Shown here: in pieces, positions 1 to 8,086 of the stretch
Position numbering within the stretch: the first letter of the stretch is position 1
Layout of the letters: each line of letters opens with the position of its first letter
NCBI GenBank assembly: GCA_026413325.1
Contig: JANZYW010000005.1
Location: 1-59,844 of the forward strand
Length of the DNA stretch: 59,844 nt
Direction of reading: 5' to 3'
Source: Bacteroidia bacterium
GTDB lineage: Bacteria; Bacteroidota; Bacteroidia; SpSt-205
The notes under the pieces: generated by a model
Told to the model about the DNA's origin: nothing
Databases searched by the model: none
The model's input: the letters and a program-made list of their open reading frames with translations, nothing else
Position numbers and translations under genes: made by a program

Positions 1-103
1 ATAGGTTCAGAAGTCCCCTCTAATGGCTTAGGAGGAAAAAAAGGCGGTTCGTACCCCCACTGAGCGCTATTGATATTTGGGGTTTTTCTCTGTGATAGAG
101 AAG
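1..103 (+). other. left edge, possible 3' end of a gene
   Basis: The + strand is open from base 1 in frame 1 for 20 codons to a TGA at 61-63. This could be the tail of a gene entering from the left, convergent with the ThiF gene, but 20 residues carry no recognisable signal. The other two + frames hit stops within about 20 bases. Nothing else is visible here. Confidence 0.2.
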
Positions 104-1072
104 CTATCCCATGTTGGGGCGAAAGACCACGGATGCTCCTCCTCGTAGGCTGTATATATCTCTGCGTCCTGTTCGCTTTCGAAGAGCAAAAGCGATTTGA
201 CGGCTTCGGTTTCCTGCTTCACAGAGGAGAACTACAGGGGTGGGAGGCAGCTCCCAGTTCTCCCATGCATACCACGGCAGCCGTCGTGTGGGGAAAGGAA
301 GGGAGGGCTCAAGGGTATCCCGAAGGTCTATCCACGTGACTTCTGGCAGCTGAGAGGCTTGTTCGAGAGAAAGCTCAAGTGAGAGGGTAGAGGGTCCGAA
401 GGCGAAGGTATCCATTTCTCCTTTTCGAAGGTCTATGCGAAAGAGACGATTGAAGGGTGCAGCAGCAGGGGTACTCAGGAAAATCGTCGCAAGAGCAGCT
501 TGCAGGCTCCCAATGAGCCCCGGTACTGCGCCCAACACCCCTCCTTCGCTACAGGAGGGTCCTCCTTCTGCCTCTCCGAAAAAATCGCGATAGCGAACAC
601 CCTGAAATATAGCTGCCTGGCCTTCCCACTGATATACGGCTCCGTACACCCATGGTTTTTGCAGGGTAAAAGCTATGGCATCGATGACAAGGCGACTATG
701 AAGGTTATCCGTACCATCGATCCAAATGTCCGCCTCTCGCCCTATCTGTGGGAGATTGGCTTCGTCGATCCAGGTCGGATAGGTCTCAATAGATAGGTCG
801 GGTCGTAGTTTTCTAAGGTGGGTAGCCAAACGCTCTACTTTCAGGGTACCGAGGTCTTCAGGAGTATAGAGGGGTTGGCGGTGGAAATTTTCTTCTGCTA
901 CCACATCGGGGTCCGCTAAAAGGAGCCTTCCTATCCCTGCAGCGGCTAAGTATAAAGCGGCTGGAAGGCCTAATCCCCCCACTCCGATAAGAAGAGCGGA
1001 GCTGCCAGAGAGGCGTTCCTGCTCCCAGCCGGGCAAGCGGAGCTGAGCGATGTAGCGTAAAGGGAAGGTCAT
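104..1072 (-). CDS. ThiF/MoeB/HesA-type adenylyltransferase with C-terminal rhodanese-like domain
   Basis: Predicted cytosolic E1-like enzyme that adenylates the C-terminal glycine of a ThiS/MoaD-type sulfur carrier. The 322-residue protein has the nucleotide loop GVGGLG (30-35), ENFHRQ (61-66), DGTDN (119-123) and the C-x-EGGVLG motif with the likely catalytic Cys174. A degenerate rhodanese-like domain follows from about 245, with the active-site loop CEAGNRS (284-290), which could supply persulfide sulfur. The paired CxxC zinc cysteines usual in MoeB/ThiF are absent: only one Cys remains in the 160-180 region and none near 215-225. It is the last gene of a leftward operon, its ATG overlapping the upstream stop by 4 nt (ATGA). 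ThiF and MoeB roles cannot be separated, since no ThiS/MoaD gene is present. Confidence 0.85.
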   Translation of the reverse strand: MTFPLRYIAQLRLPGWEQERLSGSSALLIGVGGLGLPAALYLAAAGIGRLLLADPDVVAEENFHRQPLYTPEDLGTLKVERLATHLRKLRPDLSIETYPTWIDEANLPQIGREADIWIDGTDNLHSRLVIDAIAFTLQKPWVYGAVYQWEGQAAIFQGVRYRDFFGEAEGGPSCSEGGVLGAVPGLIGSLQAALATIFLSTPAAAPFNRLFRIDLRKGEMDTFAFGPSTLSLELSLEQASQLPEVTWIDLRDTLEPSLPFPTRRLPWYAWENWELPPTPVVLLCEAGNRSRQIAFALRKRTGRRDIYSLRGGASVVFRPNMG

Positions 1073-2742
1073 GGGCTTTCATAACGGATTCGCATCTCGC
1101 CTCGTTCGTACTCCCACAATCGCCAGCGGTACTTTTCACAAATCGGAGATAGGGTATATCGATTGAGAAGACCTTCCCCCTCTTCATCTGAAGGGAGATG
1201 AAATCGGGCATAAGAAGCCGACAAAGAGGCAAGCCATCGGGCTGCATCGTAGCCCTGGGCATGATAGGAGGAGGGTCTCTGGTGAAAGAGTCGACTCACT
1301 TTCGAGGTGAAGGCTATCCAGTTTGCACTATCGGGTAAGAGACTTTGTGGGACCCAGAGTCGCAGCCGCCAGTAATCCCGAAGGTGGGTATGGCGGAGGT
1401 GAGCCCAGCTCTCCATCCCCACGACTAAAGGAGGAAGCGTATCCCTCCCCAGTTTGTGGAGAAGGAATCCCAACGCCTCTTCATTTGTGAAGGCCAGCAC
1501 ATAGCATTCGGCTTGAGTGAGCGTATCCTTGAGTGTGCTCCATCGGCGGGTAAGCTCTGTTAGGGAAGAAGAAAGGGCATAAACGGGCAGATAGAAAGCC
1601 TGCCGTAGTCCCTCTACGTAAGCCGTGGCTTGAGGGTCTTCTGTGTCATAGAGACAAACCACAGGCGAACGGAGGGGAGAAAAAGATGCAAAAGATTCTC
1701 TAAGAAGCCCTCCGATTCGCTTACCATGACATTCAGCAGGCAGCACGAGCGGAAAGGAGAACCTCCTTTTCGGATAGACTGGGTTGATAGGTATGGCGTG
1801 CCATATGCCTTTGCGTTCGCAGAAGTCGGCGATAAGCTGATTTAGGCTCCAGGACACTTCGCCGATGATGATATGGGGAGGGGAGTCTTCCCAAGAGGTC
1901 AAGAGCTCTCGGATTCGGCTCAGGCTCCGCTCGCTGTCTTCTACTTCTACTTCCCAGACTGCATAAGGAGAGCGACTTTCCCGAAGACCGAGCTCAAAGC
2001 CCTGCCAGAACTCTAAGAAGGGGGAGTTGCGTTCTTGCGTGGCCAGAAAGGGCAGCAGCAGGACGACTCGGAGCGTTTCTGGAGGAAAGGTGTCAGAGAA
2101 AGCAGTCCAAGGGGATTCCTCTGGAGTGTTCCCGCAGTTTCTTTCCACCCATGTATTCCAAAGCTGCCAGGGGCGCCAGAGGCACGCTTGCTGTAGGTGA
2201 TAGCGGAGAGCAGGGGAGAGATAGGGGTACAAAGTAGGATTTCCTTCCCATCCGGAAGCCCATAGAAAACCCAGGTCCGCTTCTCGGAAGGCAAAGTATG
2301 AGAGTCGATTTTCTACTGCCTGGCGAAGGTCTGGTGGCGTAGCGGGATGTTCGAGTAAAAGTCGTAGAAGGTAAAGGCCTGCTTGCCACTGGCTTCGATT
2401 CCGCAGGAGGAGGTTCGCTCGCAGATACATGGCTTCCAAGCCGAGCGGAGAAGAGGGGCTCTGCTGGGAAACAAAGTACCATAGCCGCAAAGCCTCATTC
2501 TCTCGGCCTGCGCGAGCCGCCAAATGACCCTGCAGGAGGGCCGCTTCCCATCGAACGAGGCTATCGGGATGCTCTCGAGCCCGACTGAGAAGTCTCTGTG
2601 CATTGAGGGTGAGTCCTCGACGGATGGCTTCATAAGCTTCGGGTAAGGGAGAAGAAGGCTGAGCAAAAGCCCAAATGCCCCACAGCCCCAATATCCATCT
2701 ACTCCCACTCAATCGTAGCGGGAGGTTTTGTGGAGATGTCAT
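1069..2742 (-). CDS. exported TPR-like / periplasmic-binding-fold protein
   Basis: Predicted exported protein of 557 residues. A hydrophobic stretch (about 16-28, ending AFAQ) looks like a signal peptide. Residues about 30-190 are helical and TPR-like. From about 222 (VVLLLPFLA) to 545 the pattern resembles a type 1 periplasmic-binding fold of the Leu/Ile/Val-binding or LpoA kind, with alternating hydrophobic strands and a YVEGLRQAF-like helix. No ABC transporter permease or ATPase gene lies nearby, so a sensory, scaffold or envelope role is as likely as transport. Its start lies 44 nt inside the 3' end of guaA, which implies translational coupling. The fold call comes from pattern and not from a diagnostic motif. 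Confidence 0.65.
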   Translation of the reverse strand: MTSPQNLPLRLSGSRWILGLWGIWAFAQPSSPLPEAYEAIRRGLTLNAQRLLSRAREHPDSLVRWEAALLQGHLAARAGRENEALRLWYFVSQQSPSSPLGLEAMYLRANLLLRNRSQWQAGLYLLRLLLEHPATPPDLRQAVENRLSYFAFREADLGFLWASGWEGNPTLYPYLSPALRYHLQQACLWRPWQLWNTWVERNCGNTPEESPWTAFSDTFPPETLRVVLLLPFLATQERNSPFLEFWQGFELGLRESRSPYAVWEVEVEDSERSLSRIRELLTSWEDSPPHIIIGEVSWSLNQLIADFCERKGIWHAIPINPVYPKRRFSFPLVLPAECHGKRIGGLLRESFASFSPLRSPVVCLYDTEDPQATAYVEGLRQAFYLPVYALSSSLTELTRRWSTLKDTLTQAECYVLAFTNEEALGFLLHKLGRDTLPPLVVGMESWAHLRHTHLRDYWRLRLWVPQSLLPDSANWIAFTSKVSRLFHQRPSSYHAQGYDAARWLASLSASYARFHLPSDEEGEGLLNRYTLSPICEKYRWRLWEYERGEMRIRYESP

Positions 2743-4213
2743 ATACTACGCGACCGATATCTGGCACCTCTGCCAAGATTCGTTTTGCTGCTTCTGATAA
2801 GACCTCGTGTGGGAGAGGGGTAGGAGAAGCGGTCATCCCATCTGTACTATCGACTGCACGCAGCACGATGACTTCACCGTAGGAGCGCTGATCTCCTCCT
2901 ACGCCCACGGCTCGCTGAGGTAACAATACTGCAAAAGCCTGCCATGTGTGGGTGTACCACTGTGATTTTCGGAGTGTTTCGATAAAGATCTGATCAGCTT
3001 TTCGGAGGCGAGAGACCCTTTCGGGCGTCACTTCTCCGAGGATGCGTACGGCGAGTCCTGGGCCAGGGAAAGGATGCCTTTCCAAAAAATGGGGAGGCAA
3101 ACCCAACCTTTTCCCAAGGGCTCGTACCTCATCTTTGAAGAAGAGGCGCAGGGGCTCTATGAGCGAGAGGGAAAGATGCTTCGGAAGGCCGCCGACGTTG
3201 TGGTGGGATTTGATGGTAGCGGCTACTCCCGTTCCACTCTCTACGACGTCGGGATAAATGGTTCCTTGGACGAGGTAGTGTACATGTGGTAGACGGGCGG
3301 CTTCTTTCTCAAAGAGTTCGATAAAGAGGTGTCCGATGCGTTTTCGCTTTGTCTCTGGGTCGGTGACGCCCTTCAGTGCTTGATAAAAAGCGGCTTCTCC
3401 TTCGATGACTTGTACGGGTAGCCCTACGGCTTTGTATGCAGAGAGCACCTCTTCCCGTTCACCTGCCCGAAGAAGCCCTGTATCTACAAAAAAGCCATGG
3501 AATCGTTCTCCAATCGCTTTATGGACCAGCAGAGCGGCGACAGTGGAGTCTATCCCCCCAGAGAGAGCACAGATAGCTTCTCCCGTGGGCATTTGTTCTC
3601 GAAGGGAAGAGGTGAGCTGCTCTATCTCATCCTCTGGGCGCCAGTTTTCTGTGAAACCGCAGATGTCGCGTAGGAAGTTGCGGAGGATGGCTTTACCCTG
3701 CTCTGTATGGACCACTTCTGGGTGAAACTGGACGGCGTAGAGCTGCTCTTCTGGTATATCATAGGCAGCGAAAGGGATGGTTTGGGTGCGAGCAGTTAGG
3801 CGAGCCCCTTTGGGTAAGGCGGTTATAGTATCGCCGTGGCTCATCCACACCCGAGATTGTAGAGGGAGTCCTTTCCAGAGCGGCGAATCCGGCTCACATA
3901 CTTCTACCTCTGCAGGTCCATATTCACGAGCGAAGCTTTCTTCTACAGCGCCTCCTCTGCGGGCAGCTACCCACTGTGCGCTGTAGCAAATCGCCAGGAT
4001 AGGACGGGCGCCGAGCCAGTGGGTGGGGAGAGGAGGGCCTTCTGAGACCGATGCATGGCTTCCAGATAGGATAAGCCCCTTGACATGCGAAGGGAGGCTG
4101 TCCGGCAGGCGATTCCAGGGAAGAAGTTCAGCGTATACTCCGAGCTCCCGGGCACGCCTTACGATGAGGAGGCTATATTGGGAGCCGAAGTCTACGACCC
4201 AGAGTGTCTCCAC
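2699..4213 (-). CDS. guaA: GMP synthase (glutamine-hydrolysing)
   Basis: Converts XMP, ATP and glutamine to GMP, the last step of guanine nucleotide synthesis, in the cytosol. The 504-residue protein has the full family layout. The class I glutamine amidotransferase domain (about 1-185) has nucleophile Cys76 in AICYSAQ and the His164/Glu166 pair in QFHPEVV. The ATP pyrophosphatase domain has the P-loop SGGIDST (218-224). The C-terminal dimerisation domain ends in the usual KPPATIEWE. The loop around the nucleophile differs slightly from the common GICYG. The gene starts 3 nt after the SOD stop, so it is the second gene of the operon. Confidence 0.97.
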   Translation of the reverse strand: METLWVVDFGSQYSLLIVRRARELGVYAELLPWNRLPDSLPSHVKGLILSGSHASVSEGPPLPTHWLGARPILAICYSAQWVAARRGGAVEESFAREYGPAEVEVCEPDSPLWKGLPLQSRVWMSHGDTITALPKGARLTARTQTIPFAAYDIPEEQLYAVQFHPEVVHTEQGKAILRNFLRDICGFTENWRPEDEIEQLTSSLREQMPTGEAICALSGGIDSTVAALLVHKAIGERFHGFFVDTGLLRAGEREEVLSAYKAVGLPVQVIEGEAAFYQALKGVTDPETKRKRIGHLFIELFEKEAARLPHVHYLVQGTIYPDVVESGTGVAATIKSHHNVGGLPKHLSLSLIEPLRLFFKDEVRALGKRLGLPPHFLERHPFPGPGLAVRILGEVTPERVSRLRKADQIFIETLRKSQWYTHTWQAFAVLLPQRAVGVGGDQRSYGEVIVLRAVDSTDGMTASPTPLPHEVLSEAAKRILAEVPDIGRVVYDISTKPPATIEWE

Positions 4214-4216
4214 GCG

Positions 4217-4840
4217 TCAGCCCCGAGCCTTCAAGAAGTTTTGTTCGGCTTGTTCCCAGTTGACGATGTGCCACCAGGCTTTGATGTAATCGGCTCGACG
4301 GTTCTGGTAGCGGAGGTAGTAGGCATGTTCCCACACATCTAAACCCAAGATGGGTTTCCCTTTGAACTCACTGATATCCATCAGGGGGTTGTCTTGGTTT
4401 GGGGTAGAGCCGATCAGCAGTTGGCCCTCGTTCCATACCAACCAGGCCCAGCCGGAGCCAAATCGCCCCAGAGCAGCAGCCGTAAATCGTTCTTGAAAAG
4501 CTTCAAAGCTACCGAAAGCGGCTTGAATGGCTTCTGCAAGAGTCCCTATCGGCTTTCCCGTGCTCTTTGGTGTCATGAGGGGCCAGAAAAAGCTGTGGTT
4601 CCAGTGACCTCCTCCATTATTTCGTACGGCGGTTCGGATGTCTTCTGGCAGGTGACTTAGGTTGCTGAGAATCGATTCTAAGGAACGGGCAGCCCAATCG
4701 GGGTATTTTTCTAAGGCATTTTTCAAGTTGGTGAGGTAGGTTCCATGGTGTTTTTGATGGTGTATTTCCATCGTTTGGGCATCTATATGAGGCTCCAGTG
4801 CGTCGTACGCATAAGGTAGATTGGGCAGAGTGAATTCCAT
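4217..4840 (-). CDS. sodA: superoxide dismutase, Mn/Fe family
   Basis: Dismutates superoxide to oxygen and hydrogen peroxide. The 207-residue protein carries the four metal ligands His27, His82 (NHSFFW), Asp168 and His172 (DVWEHAYY). The [11 protein letters not shown] segment and the NQD at 148-150 fit the Mn-type pattern, in which the active-site Gln comes from the C-terminal domain, but a cambialistic enzyme cannot be excluded. No signal peptide is seen, so it is cytosolic. It is the first gene of the leftward operon. A perfect TAnnTTTG box ends 4 nt before its ATG, which predicts a leaderless message. Confidence 0.95.
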   Translation of the reverse strand: MEFTLPNLPYAYDALEPHIDAQTMEIHHQKHHGTYLTNLKNALEKYPDWAARSLESILSNLSHLPEDIRTAVRNNGGGHWNHSFFWPLMTPKSTGKPIGTLAEAIQAAFGSFEAFQERFTAAALGRFGSGWAWLVWNEGQLLIGSTPNQDNPLMDISEFKGKPILGLDVWEHAYYLRYQNRRADYIKAWWHIVNWEQAEQNFLKARG

Positions 4841-4844
4841 ATGG

Positions 4845-4852
4845 CAAAGGTA
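4845..4852 (-). promoter_or_regulatory. -7 box of the SOD gene
   Basis: On the minus strand the sequence is TACCTTTG, a perfect TAnnTTTG, followed by 4 nt and the ATG at 4840. No clear -33 TTG is visible. Confidence 0.75.
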
Positions 4853-4881
4853 GGGAAAGCGGGGATATAGTCAGAAGGCAG

Positions 4882-4889
4882 TACCTTCG
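4882..4889 (+). promoter_or_regulatory. -7 box of the ureohydrolase gene
   Basis: TACCTTCG has one mismatch to TAnnTTTG. It is followed by TTTT and the ATG at 4894. It is divergent from the SOD box with 29 bp between the two. Confidence 0.55.
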
Positions 4890-4893
4890 TTTT

Positions 4894-5823
4894 ATGGTGT
4901 ATCTCCAGGAGCGCGTCGGCCGGTCTGCCTATGGGCGGGTTTGTCGATGGGAGGAGGCAGATGTGCTGTTGGTAGGGGTGCCTTGGGAGGGGGGGGTCTC
5001 TTTCCGTCGAGGTACGGCGCAGGCACCATCCCTGATTCGAGCGGTTTCTTCCCAGATAGATTACTATCGCTCAGATTGTCCTTTTCTGGAGCGAGCAGGA
5101 CTCTTCTGGGTAGAGCCCGAGGAGCAGTTTCAGGCTGGAGTATCTGTCGATGAGGCCTATGAAGCTCAGGTCCTCCCCTACGTAGAGAGCTGGGCAGAAG
5201 CCGCCGTGGCCGCTCATAAACCTTTGGGACTCATAGGAGGCGATCACAGTGTACCGCTGGGACTCCATCGGGTACTTCAAACGTTGGAACCCGGATATGG
5301 CCTGCTGCATATCGATGCCCATGCTGATTTGCGCATTTCTTACGATGGGCTTCGCTACTCTCATGCGACTATCCTTCATCATCTGACGCAGTTTCGCGGT
5401 ATCGAACGGATTGTCATGGTAGGTATACGGGATTGGGCTCGGGAAGAGGCAGAGTATGCGCAGCGTCTCTATCCTCGCCTGGTTACTTACGAAATGCGAA
5501 GGCTTGCCCAAGCGACTCATCTTGGTCGCTCCTGGCTCGAGACGACCAGTGAAATCGTTAGTCTCCTTCCCGAGCGCGTTTACGTGAGTATCGATGTCGA
5601 TGCGTTGGATGTAGGCTATGTCCCCCATACAGGTACGCCAGTTCCAGGAGGGCTCAGATACGAGGAGCTTTTCTTTCTACTGGAGGCGGTTCGTCGGTCG
5701 GGTCGTCAGATCGTGGCTTTTGATGTGTGTGAGACAGGCGGGCAAGAGCTGGATGCCATCGTGAGTGCTCATCTTATTTATCGGCTATGTGGTATCGTGC
5801 TTTGTGCGGGGGGCGAAAGGTAG
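4894..5823 (+). CDS. agmatinase/arginase-family ureohydrolase
   Basis: Predicted binuclear manganese ureohydrolase that would release urea from agmatine, arginine or a related guanidino compound. The 309-residue protein has all the metal-binding motifs: GGDHS (His118), DAHAD (Asp141, His143, Asp145) and SIDVDALD (Asp234, Asp236). The VPHTGTPVPGGL loop (243-254) is closer to agmatinases than to arginases, so speB-like is the best guess. The substrate cannot be fixed from sequence. The ATG is 4 nt after a near-consensus -7 box. Its 3' end overlaps the next gene by 37 nt if that gene uses its upstream start. Confidence 0.9.
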   Translation: MVYLQERVGRSAYGRVCRWEEADVLLVGVPWEGGVSFRRGTAQAPSLIRAVSSQIDYYRSDCPFLERAGLFWVEPEEQFQAGVSVDEAYEAQVLPYVESWAEAAVAAHKPLGLIGGDHSVPLGLHRVLQTLEPGYGLLHIDAHADLRISYDGLRYSHATILHHLTQFRGIERIVMVGIRDWAREEAEYAQRLYPRLVTYEMRRLAQATHLGRSWLETTSEIVSLLPERVYVSIDVDALDVGYVPHTGTPVPGGLRYEELFFLLEAVRRSGRQIVAFDVCETGGQELDAIVSAHLIYRLCGIVLCAGGER

Positions 5824-7463
5824 GGTTACTTCTCCCTCTGATGGCATGTGCCCAGTGGGACTCTACGCAAGTACTCCATGGACGCCCCTCATTTAGCAGG
5901 GCGGACACCTTACTGGGTAGCCTCAGCCCGTACCGGAACTGCTACGATGTAGTACATTATGCCTTGCGTATCACTGTGAATCCCTCATCGAAATCCATAC
6001 AAGGGGAAGTGGTTTGCACCTTTCGCTGGAAAGGGGGAGCAGATACGATGCAGGTCGACCTCGCAGAAGAGCTTTCGGTGCGAGAGATCACAGTAGACGG
6101 CCAATCCATTCCTTTTCGTCGAGAGAAAGGCACTCGTGCCATTTGGGTAGTTCTCCGAGGGGTAAATTCGTCCTGGGGGGTAGGTTCTCTTCATCGATGG
6201 AGGGTTCTGTACAGGGGCAAACCGCGGACTGCTCCTCGTCCTCCTTGGGATGGGGGTGTAGTATGGGGAAAAACCCCTTTTGGAGAGCCATGGATAGGGG
6301 TCTCCTGCCAGGGAATAGGTGCCAGCGTCTGGTGGCCTCTCAAAGATCATCTCTCCGATGAACCGGACAGCCTTTCTCTCACGGTATGTGTGCCTCCTCC
6401 GCTGCAAGTAGTCGCAAATGGCCAGCTCAGTGGGGTGTATCTTTCTCGGTCGGATACCTGTTACTCCTGGCGGGTCTCTTATCCTATCAACTCCTACAAC
6501 GTGACTTTCTATGCCGCTCCCCGGTATGTGACGGTAGAGGATACTTTTCACTCTCAAAGTGGGAGGGTTGTGCCTCTCCGATTTTCTCTCCTTTCTGTCC
6601 ATACAGACAAAGCGGCCTATCTTGAATATCATAGTCGCAAAGTGCTACGGGCATTTGAGCACTATTTCGGGCCTTTCCCTCCACAGAAAGATGGTTTTGC
6701 TTTAGTAGAGTCTCCGTATTACGGGATGGAGCACCAAAGTGCCATTGCGTATGGCAATCGGTTTCAACCAGATAGGATATGGGGATTTGATTATATTATC
6801 CTTCATGAGACGGGGCACGAATGGTGGGGGAATCACGTGACAGCAAGTGATAATGCGGATTTGTGGATTCAAGAAGGCTTCTGTACCTATGCAGAGGCCC
6901 TTTATATCGAATACTACGAAGGCTACAAATCCGCCATAAAATACCTCCTGCAGCAGCGACCTTATATCCAGAATCGCCTTACCATTCAAGGGCCTTATGG
7001 GGTGAATGTCGACCAGACCCATAATACGGACATCTATTACAAGATGGCCTGGGTGTTACATACCCTTCGTAGCCGAGTTGATAATGACTCGCTCTGGTTT
7101 TCGTGTCTGCGAGCGATACAAGACAGCTTTTCTTTTCGGACCCTGTCTGGTGGGGAGCTCATCGCATTCATGAGCAGGAAGCTGGGAGAAGACTTGTTTC
7201 CTTTCTTTCGGGCTTATTTGTACCACCTGAGACCGCCAGTTATCTCATACAAGATCCTCAAAAACGAAGAGGGAACTTTTCTGGTAGCCCGGTGGATATG
7301 TGCTGAAAAGGATTTCAAGGGTCCTATGGAGTTTTTAGCGGGGGAAAATCGCTTGCGATTTGAGCTTACCCAGGTTCCTCAGCGTTTTATGCTGCCTCCC
7401 GGTGTAGAGACGATAAGTCCTGATAGAAATCGCTTCTTTGTCATGCTGACTCAAGAGCCATGA
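5787..7463 (+). CDS. M1-family zinc metallopeptidase, exported
   Basis: Predicted aminopeptidase-like gluzincin of 558 residues. The zinc site is HETGHEWWGN (340-349) with the third ligand Glu363 in WIQEGF, and GMEHQ (313-317) takes the place of the GAMEN substrate motif. The N-terminus has a hydrophobic stretch ending LPLMAC at Cys21, which could be a lipobox or a type I signal, so the protein is probably periplasmic or membrane-attached. The chosen ATG overlaps the ureohydrolase by 37 nt. No better start precedes the signal segment. The C-terminal half of long M1 enzymes is missing, as in short Bacteroidota M1 proteins. Confidence 0.88.
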   Translation: MWYRALCGGRKVGLLLPLMACAQWDSTQVLHGRPSFSRADTLLGSLSPYRNCYDVVHYALRITVNPSSKSIQGEVVCTFRWKGGADTMQVDLAEELSVREITVDGQSIPFRREKGTRAIWVVLRGVNSSWGVGSLHRWRVLYRGKPRTAPRPPWDGGVVWGKTPFGEPWIGVSCQGIGASVWWPLKDHLSDEPDSLSLTVCVPPPLQVVANGQLSGVYLSRSDTCYSWRVSYPINSYNVTFYAAPRYVTVEDTFHSQSGRVVPLRFSLLSVHTDKAAYLEYHSRKVLRAFEHYFGPFPPQKDGFALVESPYYGMEHQSAIAYGNRFQPDRIWGFDYIILHETGHEWWGNHVTASDNADLWIQEGFCTYAEALYIEYYEGYKSAIKYLLQQRPYIQNRLTIQGPYGVNVDQTHNTDIYYKMAWVLHTLRSRVDNDSLWFSCLRAIQDSFSFRTLSGGELIAFMSRKLGEDLFPFFRAYLYHLRPPVISYKILKNEEGTFLVARWICAEKDFKGPMEFLAGENRLRFELTQVPQRFMLPPGVETISPDRNRFFVMLTQEP

Positions 7464-7999
7464 AGGGCCTCTGGGAGGCGATGGCGGTGACTCCATGGGA
7501 TCTGACAGAGTTAGATGCGTGGGCGGAAAAGGCACTGAAGCGAGGGGCCACTGCTTTGGTATTGCGGCTGGCACATCCTCCTTCACCGTCTGAGTTATGG
7601 GCGTGGGCTAAGCGATGGGAGGGAGTCCCCTGGCTGGTTCATGCTCGGTGGACTTCTCAACTGATGGGGTGGGGAATACATTATCCCGCTCCGCCTCTCT
7701 CTCCTGGTCATCCCCCCCTGCCTGGTTACCTGTACGGACAGTCCTGTCATACGGTAGATGAAGTGGAGAAGGCCTCCCTGTGGGCTTCTTATGTCTGGAT
7801 CGGTCCTTTTTTCCCTACTCCTTCGCACCCTGAAGAGAAAGTAGCCCTACTTTCTCTCGATATTCTAAAGCAGGCAAGCTCCCTCTTCCCCTCTCTTCCG
7901 CTTATTGCGATTGGGGGGATAGATTCTGATGAGCGGGTGGCTGTAGTGAAAGCAGCGGGGGCCGCTGGCTTCGCTGCTATTCGCTACTTCGCACAGTAG
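7460..7999 (+). CDS. ThiE/TenI-like thiamine phosphate synthase family protein
   Basis: TIM-barrel protein of the thiamine phosphate synthase/TenI superfamily. Visible motifs are GQSCH (93-97), GPFFPT (115-120) and IGGI (151-154), which build the phosphate-binding end of the barrel. At 179 residues it is shorter than typical ThiE (about 210), and the usual T-x-K after GP-FPT is replaced by PTPSHP, so it may be a TenI-like isomerase or a divergent ThiE. Its ATG overlaps the peptidase stop by 4 nt. No other thiamine gene is nearby unless the ThiF-like gene at the left edge serves the same pathway. Confidence 0.75.
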   Translation: MKGLWEAMAVTPWDLTELDAWAEKALKRGATALVLRLAHPPSPSELWAWAKRWEGVPWLVHARWTSQLMGWGIHYPAPPLSPGHPPLPGYLYGQSCHTVDEVEKASLWASYVWIGPFFPTPSHPEEKVALLSLDILKQASSLFPSLPLIAIGGIDSDERVAVVKAAGAAGFAAIRYFAQ

Positions 8000-8054
8000 C
8001 GGCTGCCTCTTGAAGAAACTTTCTACCAAGCGACTTCCTTCTGGCTAAAGCCTC

Positions 8055-8070
8055 AAAGGAGGAGGTGAAA
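8055..8070 (+). other. purine run resembling a Shine-Dalgarno sequence, too far upstream
   Basis: AAAGGAGGAGGTGAAA matches the anti-SD complement almost perfectly, but it ends 16 nt before the ATG at 8087 and lies upstream of the -7 box at 8075-8082. It would therefore not be in a transcript started from that box. The GTG inside it is in another frame. Confidence 0.4.
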
Positions 8071-8074
8071 CCAG

Positions 8075-8082
8075 TATTTTTG
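8075..8082 (+). promoter_or_regulatory. -7 box of the E1 dehydrogenase gene
   Basis: TATTTTTG is a perfect TAnnTTTG. CTGC follows, then the ATG at 8087 (spacing 4). Confidence 0.75.
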
Positions 8083-8086
8083 CTGC

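Noticed and set aside
38-66. T-loop-like GGTTCG string suggesting a tRNA at the left edge
   Set aside because: The flanking bases do not form a T-stem, and no acceptor or anticodon stem can be drawn.
5071-5628. 185-codon open frame antisense to the ureohydrolase
   Set aside because: All catalytic motifs are on the plus strand; the antisense reading has no recognisable sequence.
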